Part shown: one piece after another, positions 1-6,502 of the stretch
Layout of the letters: each line of letters opens with the position of its first letter
Position numbering within the stretch: position 1 is the stretch's first letter
Assembly (NCBI GenBank): GCA_025457805.1
Contig: JALOTR010000174.1
Span: 1-6,502 of the forward strand
From: Akkermansiaceae bacterium
Lineage (GTDB): Bacteria > Verrucomicrobiota > Verrucomicrobiia > Verrucomicrobiales > Akkermansiaceae
DNA: 6,502 bases
Reading direction: 5' to 3'
Program-made: the position numbers and the translations under genes
Notes under the pieces: model-generated
The model's input: the letters and a program-made list of their open reading frames with translations, nothing else
What the model was told of the DNA's origin: nothing
Databases searched by the model: none

Positions 1-716
1 GTGACGGAAAACCAGCAATCCCGGATCACCGCGTTGCGGCAACTGTCCAGCGTCACGCCGTCGCCGCAGGGCGCCTCGTAGTCGTCGGGAACCCTGAAGC
101 GCACCTTCTCGACCAGCACTTCCTCGCAGTTATAAATATGGAGGCTCCAGAACTGCGAGTTCATGAACGTGATGCCGCGGACTGTCACGTTTTTCGAATT
201 CTCGATGAGGCCGAGTCGTGCGCGTGGCAGGTCGAGGTTGCGGAAGTTCTTGTCGGCCTTGATGCCTTTCCAGAACGCATCCCAGATCGGCCGTCCGTTG
301 CCATCGAGCGTGCCCTCGCCGGTGATTTGCAGGCCGTCGCAGCCATCGGCATTGATCAGGGCGGGGTTGAAGCTTTCCGCGAAGTGCCCCTCGATCCGCG
401 TGCGCCGTTCCGGGAAATGTTTCATGTCCGTCAGGCAGCGGAGGACCGCGCCTTTTGCCAGATGGAGGTTCACGCCGGGTTTGAGGAAAAGAGCGCCGCT
501 CATGAAGACGCCCTCGGGGATTTCCACGGTGCCGCCGCCCTTTGCGGTGAGGGAGTCGATGGTTTTCTGAATGGCCGCGGTATCGATGGTCTCGCCGTCC
601 CCCACTGCGCCGAAACGCGTGACCGGCACCCGTGCGTCCGCCGAGTCTTCGGCGTGGAGTGACATGGCGAGGCCGAGGGATGCGATGCTTAGGACAAGGG
701 AGCGGATGGTTTTCAT
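1..716 (-). CDS. Secreted GH28 family glycoside hydrolase (polygalacturonase/rhamnogalacturonase-like), N-terminal part, cut by left edge
   Basis: Begins with ATG at 716 and stays open to the left edge; 238 residues are visible, about half of a usual bacterial GH28 protein. GH28 enzymes hydrolyse galacturonic-acid linkages in pectin and rhamnogalacturonan on a right-handed parallel beta-helix. Seen here: a Sec signal peptide (K2, R5, hydrophobic core, likely cleavage after SLHA at residue 22); the N-terminal beta-helix motif VTRFGAVGDG (32-41) followed by IDTAAIQKTID; GEGTLDGNG (133-141) followed by IW, very typical of GH28; NSQFWSLHIYNCEEV (186-200), matching the family 'SPFW.IH...C' strand; and CGDGVTLDSC (217-226), at the place of the catalytic NTDGID-type motif, with Asp219 kept. 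The next catalytic motifs (DD, HG, RIK) lie beyond the edge, so activity cannot be judged. No Shine-Dalgarno precedes the ATG; the start is supported by the signal peptide directly after it. The gene lies 193 nt downstream of the HEAT-DUF1080 gene on the same strand. Family assignment is solid; substrate is inferred. Confidence 0.9.
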   Translation of the reverse strand, partial: MKTIRSLVLSIASLGLAMSLHAEDSADARVPVTRFGAVGDGETIDTAAIQKTIDSLTAKGGGTVEIPEGVFMSGALFLKPGVNLHLAKGAVLRCLTDMKHFPERRTRIEGHFAESFNPALINADGCDGLQITGEGTLDGNGRPIWDAFWKGIKADKNFRNLDLPRARLGLIENSKNVTVRGITFMNSQFWSLHIYNCEEVLVEKVRFRVPDDYEAPCGDGVTLDSCRNAVIRDCWFSV

Positions 717-909
717 TGCGGATTGGGAAATCGGCACGGGTGGCAGTTACGGGGGGGAGAGGCGGGTTCGGGCTGATAGAAATATGCTTTTGGCGGTCCG
801 TCCCGAAATCGCTTTCGAGGCGGGCCGGTGGGAGGGATCAGGGGAGTGAACTTCGGAATCCTGGATGAGTGGAATGTCAGCGCTCAGATCTTCACGCGTC
901 CTTCCCAAG
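717..909. other. Intergenic gap upstream of the GH28 gene
   Basis: This is the only sizeable gap in the window (193 nt) and the likeliest place for a promoter that serves the GH28 gene separately. Read on the minus strand it contains one AT-richer patch (779-794, giving GCATATTTCTATC) in otherwise GC-rich sequence; this could hold a -10 element, but no good -35 partner is seen. A perfect 5-bp inverted repeat with a 4-nt loop lies at 805-818 (CGAAA/TTTCG), with no T-run after it, so it is not a convincing terminator for the upstream gene. A run of seven G (751-757) is the only homopolymer of note. No small coding region with a plausible start was found. Confidence 0.4.
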
Positions 910-2985
910 TCATCTTTTGATACGAATGTTGCGGAACTGGGCCTTCATCGGCGGCCCTGGATGCATCTGCAGCGCGATGACTCCGCGCGCCGCCGCAGGG
1001 GCGACGCGGTGGTCGGTGATTTCGCACATCGGTTTCCCATTCAGGGAAAGCATGATTTTCGGACCATGACAGACGATGTGGTAGGTGTTCCAGTCATCGG
1101 GTTTGTAGTGTTTCAAAAGTTCGGCCGCGTCGCCGATCGGTTCGACGGACTTTTTGCCGTCCGCAGTGAAAACCACCCTCTCCCCGCGCCCGGCGACAAG
1201 TCCATACTGGTGGTGATAAACAAATCCGATGAGCCTGCCGTCGCCGGACATGTCCACCTGATAGCCAAAGGTATCCCACTCCGGCAGTTCGGCGGAACGG
1301 ATCTGGATGCCTGAATTGGCCTGTCCGCTGATCTTGAATTCAACAAGCAACTCGAAATCCGCAGGGGTATCGCCGCGCCACATGAGATAGTTGGGAGCGG
1401 CGCAGGGTTTTTCCGGGGTGCTCTCACTTGTGAGCGCATCGTCATGCACGGTCCACCAACCGGGTTTGCCATTCCATCCCGAAAGGCTGCGGCCGTTGAA
1501 AATCGGAACGAATCCCGGTTCGGCGGGCCACTCGGCGAGGATTTTTTCCGCAGCCTGGCTGACTCCTGAATCCTGGTTCCGGGATAGCATGCGGACTGCG
1601 GCGAGGGCCGTGGGGTCGCCATTCCTTCCGAGCACCCGGAGCAGGGCCATCCGAGGTGCCCCCCGCGTTTTGGCAAGTGATGCCGCCAGCTCGCCGCTGC
1701 AAGCGGACGGATCGGGCTGGCGCGCACAGATGGCCACGAGGGTGGCTTCCGCTTCGGCGGTGGTGTCAGGTCTCTCGAGGACTCGTACCACGCCCGGAAT
1801 GTCGCCAGGTCCGCCAAGAACGCGCAGGGCCCTGAGGCTGGAACGCGCCACATCGGGTGATGCGGTAGCAGCAATTTCCAACAGCTTGGGAGTGACGTTT
1901 CCCATCCCACGCTGCTGGACAACCTCGATAAGGGTCGAGAGATTTTCAGGTTTGGCACCATCCAGCAGTCCTGCCACGACCGGGTCAGCCTCAGCGCCGG
2001 GAAAGCTTGCGATCGCCTCGATCGCCGCGCCGGCAATGGCAGGTTCCGGGTCACCTGTGAGTGCCGCCAATTGCGGCAAGGATGCCGAATCGCCAAGCTG
2101 TGCCAGGCTCTGAATGGCGGCCACGCGCAATGCCACTCCGCCCGTCTTGGTCCATGGGATCAAGGGCGGAACCGCCCCGGCATCACCACGATGGCCGAGG
2201 GCTCGCACGATCAGGAGTTGGGTGGCTGCGGGCGCGTCCGCCAATTCACCGACGAGCATTTCCGTCACCATCGCACCCGGCATTCCGGATGCGATGGCAA
2301 GTGCCGACGCGGCGGGGATATCCGTCTCGCCGCGAATGGCTGCCGCCAGCATGGGCAACCCTTCCGCGCCGCGGCTCCGGACCGTGCCGCCCAAGACCGC
2401 CGAACGCAGGTGAGGAGGAAGATCATGGATCTTTCCCAAGCGGTCATACACCGCACTGGCCTCTGACGGCGCGAGGGATTCCGCGCTCTTGAGCAATCCT
2501 TCCATCACAGCGGGTCGCAGTTCCTTGGCGACTGTGGGCAACGCCGCTTCCAAGGGAGGTATGGCCGCGCCGCCGAATTCCCCAAGACTGTGAACGGCCG
2601 CGCCCGCGACTTCCGGATCGGGATCCGTGAGAAGCCCGGCCAATGCAGCAACCGATCCCGGATGCCTGCGCACGCCCAAACTGTGAATCACACCCATCAG
2701 ACGACGGCCCTTGACCTTGTCCAGTGCCTCTCGCAGCGAGTCATCCACCGCCGGGTCTTGGATCGTTTCAAGCGCGAAGCGGGCCATGTCGGAGAGCGCC
2801 TCATCCTCAAGCAGCGGAACGAGCACCGGTATGGCCTGCACGGTGCCGGAGCGCGCCAGTTCACGGCAGGCTGCGGATTTGTCCTGATGGGCGGCGCCCG
2901 AGCGGAGCACATCGAGCAGTTGCCTTTCCCCCGCGGCGCAGACCAGGCACGCTGACAAGAACAAACAGGCGAATGGGAATCTCAT
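910..2985 (-). CDS. Secreted HEAT-repeat protein with C-terminal DUF1080 (3-keto-disaccharide hydrolase-like) domain
   Basis: 691 residues when started at ATG 2985. A longer frame opens with TTG at 3003, but the ATG places a compact signal peptide at the N-terminus (R2, hydrophobic F3-V15, cleavage probably after CAA at 16-18), so I prefer it. LSAC (10-13) also fits a lipobox, so a lipoprotein is possible, though the segment before it is short. Residues about 22-485 are HEAT/PBS-lyase-like helical repeats rich in Ala and Leu, recurring as 'P.L..ll.d.d..va..A...L...G'. Residues about 491-691 match DUF1080 (PF06439), a concanavalin-like beta-sandwich: FVPIFNGRSLSGWNG (492-506), NSGIQIRS (557-564), YQVDM (575-579), and the closing GVIALQMHPGPPMKAQFRNI. 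In the known pathway such domains cleave 3-keto-glycosides made by a Gfo/Idh/MocA enzyme; exactly such a gene lies 28 nt upstream. Cys420 and Cys429 could form a disulfide after export. Catalysis is inferred; a carbohydrate-binding role is the alternative. Confidence 0.9.
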   Translation of the reverse strand: MRFPFACLFLSACLVCAAGERQLLDVLRSGAAHQDKSAACRELARSGTVQAIPVLVPLLEDEALSDMARFALETIQDPAVDDSLREALDKVKGRRLMGVIHSLGVRRHPGSVAALAGLLTDPDPEVAGAAVHSLGEFGGAAIPPLEAALPTVAKELRPAVMEGLLKSAESLAPSEASAVYDRLGKIHDLPPHLRSAVLGGTVRSRGAEGLPMLAAAIRGETDIPAASALAIASGMPGAMVTEMLVGELADAPAATQLLIVRALGHRGDAGAVPPLIPWTKTGGVALRVAAIQSLAQLGDSASLPQLAALTGDPEPAIAGAAIEAIASFPGAEADPVVAGLLDGAKPENLSTLIEVVQQRGMGNVTPKLLEIAATASPDVARSSLRALRVLGGPGDIPGVVRVLERPDTTAEAEATLVAICARQPDPSACSGELAASLAKTRGAPRMALLRVLGRNGDPTALAAVRMLSRNQDSGVSQAAEKILAEWPAEPGFVPIFNGRSLSGWNGKPGWWTVHDDALTSESTPEKPCAAPNYLMWRGDTPADFELLVEFKISGQANSGIQIRSAELPEWDTFGYQVDMSGDGRLIGFVYHHQYGLVAGRGERVVFTADGKKSVEPIGDAAELLKHYKPDDWNTYHIVCHGPKIMLSLNGKPMCEITDHRVAPAAARGVIALQMHPGPPMKAQFRNIRIKR

Positions 2986-3013
2986 AGGTGAATTTGTGGC
3001 CAAGGGGTGAGAC

Positions 3014-4384
3014 TCAGAAGGTGTATGGGGAACGCATCGCGCGGTTTCTCAGACGGTTGGCCTCGGGGTCGCCAACGAACTCCAATTTGACCAGATCGAA
3101 TTTCAGGTTGCGTCCGAGCTTCTCACAGATATCAGCTGCGAGACAGATGCCCATGGAAAGCACCATCAGTTCGGGATGGGCCACGGTGTCGCGGCGGGTG
3201 CGGATGCAATCGAGGAAGTCCCGCACATGGTTGGTCGGGCGGCGCGTCCGGGCCGCATACTCCGCCAGAATCCGCTTGTAATCGTTCAACAGGGAGGGAG
3301 TGGAGACTTCCGGTTTCGTGTAGCCGTCGGCCGCGGCCGCCCAGCCTTGGTCGCCCTCGAAGCGCTCGCCGCAGGCACCACTCCAATATTGGCACGGGTC
3401 CCACACATTGCCAGCATGGCGGTAGAGCACCAGTTTCACTCCGTTCGAGAGGCGGGTCATCATCGTGAGACCGGGTCCTGCATACTCGAAATCAATCGAA
3501 GTGATTTTCCCTAGGTCGAGTCCGGCCAGTGCTTGTGCGACGGTATGCGCCCCCCACTGGGCGATGTCGGTGGCCATGTCCTCGTGGTTGTACCAATCGT
3601 TCTTGTGAACGTATGCGCTGTTGTAGGGCCGCCAAGCGCTGGGGCCCAGCCACAGGTCCCAATCCAGCTCTGTCTTCGCCGGCTCCGGTTCCGCCGGCAG
3701 CCACGGGCGCTTGAATCCGCCGCGCCAGCGGCAATCCGCATAGACCGTGTGGATGGTGCCCAAGCGTCCGGTGCTGGCCATTTCGATCGCGCCTATGTGG
3801 GGTGACTCGCTCAAGCGCTGGGATCCCATCTGATAAATGCGTCCGTGGCGGCGCGCGGTCTTTGCCACCTGCAAGCCTTCCGCAACCGTCAGGCAGGCCG
3901 GTTTTTCGCAATAGACATCCTTGCCCGCCCGCATGGCCAACACCGATGCGAGCGCATGCCAGCGGTCGCCCGTGGCGATCAGAACCGCCTCGACATCGGG
4001 TCTCTCGGCAAACAACTGGCGCATGTCGATGTAGGCGGCACAATCCTTGCTGCCGTTCGTTTCATCGACCATCCGCTTGGCCGCCTCACGTCGCCCTTTG
4101 TCCACATCGCAAACCGCGACGAATCGCACATCCGGCATGCTGAGCATGGCTCGAAGGTCGCCGGTGCCACGGCCACCCACTCCGATGGCTGCCATGTTGA
4201 TGCGGTTGCTCGGAGCAACCGTTCCATCCCTGCCCAGCGCGCGCGCGGGAATGAAGGATGGCAGTCCAAGCGCTCCGGCGGCCAAGGCACCGCGATTCAG
4301 AAAACCCCTCCGGGTGATCGGTCGTCTGGATTCCGTGGCTTCGGCTTGCATGATGTTTCTGAATGTTGGGGACGGATCAGGCAT
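3014..4384 (-). CDS. Tat-exported Gfo/Idh/MocA family oxidoreductase, candidate glycoside 3-dehydrogenase
   Basis: 456 residues from ATG 4384; a second ATG at 4351 (residue 12) is equally possible and keeps the export signal. A twin-arginine signal is clear: TRRGFLNRG at 24-32, a hydrophobic Ala/Gly/Leu stretch (33-41), and a likely cleavage around PARALG (46-51). The Rossmann fold follows, with the nucleotide loop GVGGRG at 68-73, an acidic end of strand 2 (CDVD, 92-95) suggesting NAD(H), and the family catalytic-lysine motif EKP at 160-162. DWDLWLGP (241-248), DIAQWGAH (273-280, His280 the likely catalytic His) and the C-terminal FVGDPEANRLRNRAMRSPY are typical of the Planctomycetota/Verrucomicrobiota branch. 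The Tat route implies export as a folded, cofactor-loaded protein. It sits between GH106 (66 nt) and HEAT-DUF1080 (28 nt), as expected for the enzyme that makes the 3-keto substrate. Family and export are firm; C3 oxidation is inferred from context. The GH109 motif YPTHGLGP is absent, so an alpha-N-acetylgalactosaminidase is unlikely. Confidence 0.93.
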   Translation of the reverse strand: MPDPSPTFRNIMQAEATESRRPITRRGFLNRGALAAGALGLPSFIPARALGRDGTVAPSNRINMAAIGVGGRGTGDLRAMLSMPDVRFVAVCDVDKGRREAAKRMVDETNGSKDCAAYIDMRQLFAERPDVEAVLIATGDRWHALASVLAMRAGKDVYCEKPACLTVAEGLQVAKTARRHGRIYQMGSQRLSESPHIGAIEMASTGRLGTIHTVYADCRWRGGFKRPWLPAEPEPAKTELDWDLWLGPSAWRPYNSAYVHKNDWYNHEDMATDIAQWGAHTVAQALAGLDLGKITSIDFEYAGPGLTMMTRLSNGVKLVLYRHAGNVWDPCQYWSGACGERFEGDQGWAAAADGYTKPEVSTPSLLNDYKRILAEYAARTRRPTNHVRDFLDCIRTRRDTVAHPELMVLSMGICLAADICEKLGRNLKFDLVKLEFVGDPEANRLRNRAMRSPYTF

Positions 4385-4450
4385 TGCTTACGCAGAGGCG
4401 GATCGATATTTCTCGCGGACCGTAAACACGGGAAATGGGACGGAAGGGAG
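4385..4450. other. Short spacer between the GH106 and oxidoreductase genes
   Basis: The 66-nt spacer is consistent with co-transcription. It holds a small inverted repeat, CCGT-AAAC-ACGG at 4420-4431, too short and without a T-run to be a terminator. No Shine-Dalgarno-like purine stretch stands before the ATG at 4384 or before the alternative ATG at 4351. Confidence 0.4.
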
Positions 4451-6502
4451 CTACGGTTCGGTCGTGACGGGAATCAAGGTGACCGGTCCCGTCAGTCCGG
4501 AAGGAGTGAGTGGCCAGGCGGAGGCGTCGAATGGCTTGTAGTTGATGTCCACGAAGTTGATATCATGGAATTTCCTCCAAAGGACGCCGCGTTGGTCGAG
4601 ATCGCGGATGCGGTTGGCGGAGAGGTTGGTGACCTCGATGGCGAGCGTGTTCCCACCCGGCCGGAGCAGCTCGCCGAGGTCGATGCGGAAGGGATGGGCG
4701 ACGACGATTCCGACGTGGCGGCCATTGACGCTGACACGCGCGCTCTCGCGGACATCACCGAGGTCGAGATGCCAACGGGTGGCGGAGGCGGACTCGGGCA
4801 GGGTGAAGGTGGTGGTGTAGCGCGCGGCACCGGCGAAGCGCTTGGTTTCGGGATCGTCGAGAGTGGTCCAGCAGACTGGGGATGCGAGCGTGGCGGGCGC
4901 GGGCAGGACCGGGCCGCCTTCGAGGAATTCGAGTTTCCATGGCCCGGTGACCGCGACCGGATCACCGGCCGGGCGGTGGGTCGGCCAAGGGACGGCCTTC
5001 GAGTCCGTCTTTTCCATGGCACGGAGGATGCGTGATTCGCCGGGCAGGAGTTGGAGGTGGACCTCGGCTTGCGGGCCTTGCTGGCGGATTCGGGCCTGGC
5101 CGATTGATCCGGTCATCGGGTTCATGAGGATGGCGGACCGGCACGGCGCGGCGAGCGGCACCCAGGCATCGACGGCACCGGCACTCTGGTTGGCGATGAA
5201 ATAGGCGACCTCCACGGGGAGTTTGCGGCGGATGAAGCGGAGCTTGTGGTCCACCATCGGCTCGCGGGCGACGGCCGACTGTTGGAGGAGCTGCGCGAGG
5301 TCGTCGCCGAGGAGGATTTTGCCTTCACCGACGGCAGCGATGCCTTCGGCAAAGGAGAGCCCGCCGAACAGGTCGGCCAGTTGTTTCCGGCGCTTGGCGT
5401 GGTCATGCCAGCCGGGGACATCGCCCGGCAAGCGCCGCCACACGATGACGGTGGCTCCGGCACGGGCGAGATCGACGAGTTGGCGGGCGGTCTCGACCGG
5501 CATGAACCCGGCGGCGGGAACGAGGATGGTTTGATAGGTGGATCCGCCGCTGGTGACGAGTCGGCCATTCTTCGTTGCGGTGCGGGCGAGTTGGGCGTCG
5601 GACACGAAGTCGAAGGTGTGCCCGCGTTGGAGCAGCCAGCGGGCGGCTTCTCCGCAAGTGGTTTTGTCGATCCACTGCGGGTGGTGCACGCCGAAGCGGA
5701 GTTCGTTTTTTCCGCCGCTCATCCACAAGTCGTGGACCGGCCAGTAGAGCAGGATGTCGTTGTGGGGACGGCCTTGCTGGAGCACACTCTGGCAGCGGGT
5801 GAGATAGGCATTGAGCGCGGGCATGTCGCGGAAGATCGAGTTGCGCGCGTTGGCCTGGGTGGAGGCGTAGAACAACCAGCCTGGCCACTCTGCCACCTTG
5901 GGCGTGAAGCAGGTGCCGTGGTAATAAATGCCGTTGATGCCGGCGAGCAGCAGGCGGTCCATCTCGGGCTTGATGTGCGACAAGGCGGTGTGGAAATGCT
6001 CGCGAAGCCAGGTGAAACTCTCGGAAATGACCAGCGGATGCCCGGCGACATGGGCGGCGGAGGAGGCGAAGCGGATGACGAGTTCGCTCTGTGGATCTTT
6101 CGCGCACCAGCGCGGCTCGCGGCGGAAGCCGGGGATGTCGAACTGCCCTGCTCCGAAGACCTCGGTTTCCGGGATGGTGGCGGCGGCATACATGTCGAGC
6201 AGGTTGGCGGGCGAACCGTGGGCCTGCATGCGCAGTCCGCTGCCGCGCCCGGCGCACCAGGTGTTGATCGATGAAACGCACTCGATCAGGAGTTGGGACA
6301 AGGTTTCCCGGTAGTCGCTCAAGACGCGGCGGGCTTCCTCGGGGTCGCCTTGGCCGGCAAGCGCCGCGGCGTGGTCGTGGATGTTGTAGCCCCGCCAGGT
6401 CTGGAAGCGGGCGGGCAATTCGGGTGCCCAGTTGCCGGTGTTTTCAAATGAGTCATAGTAAAAGGCGCGCGGCGCGAGTCCTTCGCCTTCGCGGAAGCGC
6501 TC
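4451..6502 (-). CDS. GH106-type alpha-L-rhamnosidase, C-terminal 683 residues, cut by right edge
   Basis: The frame is open from the right edge to TAG at 4451; a TTG near 6418 is internal, because coding continues upstream without a stop. GH106 enzymes release alpha-L-rhamnose from pectic and other rhamnosides and are usually 1000 residues or more, so roughly a third to 40 per cent is missing, including any signal peptide. Fragment numbering: FYYDSFENTGNW (14-25) and RGY (37-39) match the GH106 'DS.E...W' and 'RGYD' region of the catalytic barrel; IPETEVFG (110-117) and VISESFTW (158-165) contain conserved glutamates, some probably catalytic; DILLYWPVHDLWM (249-261) and TILVPAAGF begin a flavodoxin/amidotransferase-like middle domain; from about 512 a GH2-like jelly-roll domain follows, with LDLGDVRESARVSVNG (579-594), PFRIDL and EVTNLSANRI (623-632). 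It is the first visible gene of the presumed operon. Family call is good; which glutamates are catalytic I cannot assign from memory, and substrate is inferred. Confidence 0.85.
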   Translation of the reverse strand, partial: ERFREGEGLAPRAFYYDSFENTGNWAPELPARFQTWRGYNIHDHAAALAGQGDPEEARRVLSDYRETLSQLLIECVSSINTWCAGRGSGLRMQAHGSPANLLDMYAAATIPETEVFGAGQFDIPGFRREPRWCAKDPQSELVIRFASSAAHVAGHPLVISESFTWLREHFHTALSHIKPEMDRLLLAGINGIYYHGTCFTPKVAEWPGWLFYASTQANARNSIFRDMPALNAYLTRCQSVLQQGRPHNDILLYWPVHDLWMSGGKNELRFGVHHPQWIDKTTCGEAARWLLQRGHTFDFVSDAQLARTATKNGRLVTSGGSTYQTILVPAAGFMPVETARQLVDLARAGATVIVWRRLPGDVPGWHDHAKRRKQLADLFGGLSFAEGIAAVGEGKILLGDDLAQLLQQSAVAREPMVDHKLRFIRRKLPVEVAYFIANQSAGAVDAWVPLAAPCRSAILMNPMTGSIGQARIRQQGPQAEVHLQLLPGESRILRAMEKTDSKAVPWPTHRPAGDPVAVTGPWKLEFLEGGPVLPAPATLASPVCWTTLDDPETKRFAGAARYTTTFTLPESASATRWHLDLGDVRESARVSVNGRHVGIVVAHPFRIDLGELLRPGGNTLAIEVTNLSANRIRDLDQRGVLWRKFHDINFVDINYKPFDASAWPLTPSGLTGPVTLIPVTTEP

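Noticed and set aside
138..662. Plus-strand reading frame of 174 codons
   Set aside because: Antisense to the GH28 gene, whose signal peptide and beta-helix motifs are unmistakable on the minus strand.
805..818. Inverted repeat CGAAA-TCGC-TTTCG as terminator of the HEAT-DUF1080 gene
   Set aside because: Only five base pairs, not GC-rich and not followed by a T-run on the minus strand.
1113..2096. Minus-strand frame of 327 codons within the HEAT-DUF1080 gene
   Set aside because: Same strand, other frame; Arg/Ser/Pro-rich shadow with no domain, while the main frame reads through continuously.
1391..2113. Plus-strand reading frame of 240 codons
   Set aside because: Entirely antisense to the HEAT-DUF1080 gene. 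Composition is Ser/Ala/Arg/Pro rich and no motif is recognisable; a shadow frame.
3014..4384. Oxidoreductase as a GH109 alpha-N-acetylgalactosaminidase
   Set aside because: GH109 enzymes share the fold and Tat signal, but carry a YPTHGLGP-type motif; here the corresponding stretch reads MATDIAQWGAH.
4420..4431. Inverted repeat CCGT-AAAC-ACGG as operator or terminator between GH106 and the oxidoreductase
   Set aside because: Four base pairs only; expected by chance in sequence of this composition, and no second copy was noticed in the other gaps.
3845..5035. Plus-strand reading frame of 396 codons
   Set aside because: It runs antisense across parts of both the oxidoreductase and the GH106 gene and the spacer between them. 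The translation is low-complexity (Gly, Asp, Arg, Glu rich) without a recognisable domain. It is a GC-driven shadow.
5403..6281. Minus-strand frame of 292 codons within the GH106 gene
   Set aside because: Arg/His/Pro-rich translation in another frame of a clear GH106 coding sequence; a shadow frame.
6416..6418. TTG as the start of the GH106 gene
   Set aside because: The same frame continues without a stop to the right edge and the extra 28 residues carry GH106-typical sequence (FYYDSFENTGNW), so the gene begins beyond the window.
1..6502. Mobile element, phage, CRISPR or RNA-gene content
   Set aside because: No direct repeats, transposase-like frame, spacer-repeat pattern or tRNA-like cloverleaf was seen; the window is covered almost wholly by four metabolic genes.

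Overview
The window is GC-rich and tightly packed. It carries four genes, all on the minus strand, so transcription runs from right to left. In order of transcription they are: the C-terminal two thirds or so of a GH106-type alpha-L-rhamnosidase (cut by the right edge), a Tat-exported Gfo/Idh/MocA oxidoreductase, a secreted protein made of HEAT repeats fused to a C-terminal DUF1080 (3-keto-disaccharide hydrolase-like) domain, and the N-terminal half of a secreted GH28 polygalacturonase-like enzyme (cut by the left edge).

The protein families, the Tat-tagged oxidoreductase with its 'WLGP' and 'GDxEANRL'-type sequence, the HEAT-DUF1080 architecture, the high GC and the absence of clear Shine-Dalgarno sequences point to Verrucomicrobiota, with Planctomycetota as the alternative. 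This rests on family habits, not on a marker gene; no ribosomal, tRNA or other phylogenetic marker is present.

Layout: 6502-4451 GH106 fragment; 66-nt gap; 4384-3014 oxidoreductase; 28-nt gap; 2985-910 HEAT-DUF1080 protein; 193-nt gap; 716-1 GH28 fragment. The first three genes are spaced as one operon. The GH28 gene may belong to it or have its own promoter. I found no tRNA, rRNA, CRISPR array, insertion sequence or convincing terminator. The many plus-strand reading frames are antisense shadows of these four genes.

As a functional unit this looks like a plant polysaccharide (pectin or rhamnogalacturonan) or rhamnoside utilisation locus. GH28 would cut the uronic-acid backbone and GH106 would remove alpha-L-rhamnose. 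The oxidoreductase and DUF1080 pair resembles the 3-keto-glycoside route, in which a Gfo/Idh/MocA enzyme oxidises a sugar hydroxyl at C3 and a DUF1080 protein then cleaves the activated glycosidic bond by elimination or hydrolysis. All proteins whose N-terminus is visible carry an export signal, so the chemistry is probably periplasmic or extracellular. The most interesting points are the coupling of classical glycosidases with an oxidative cleavage pair, and the fusion of the DUF1080 domain to a long HEAT solenoid.
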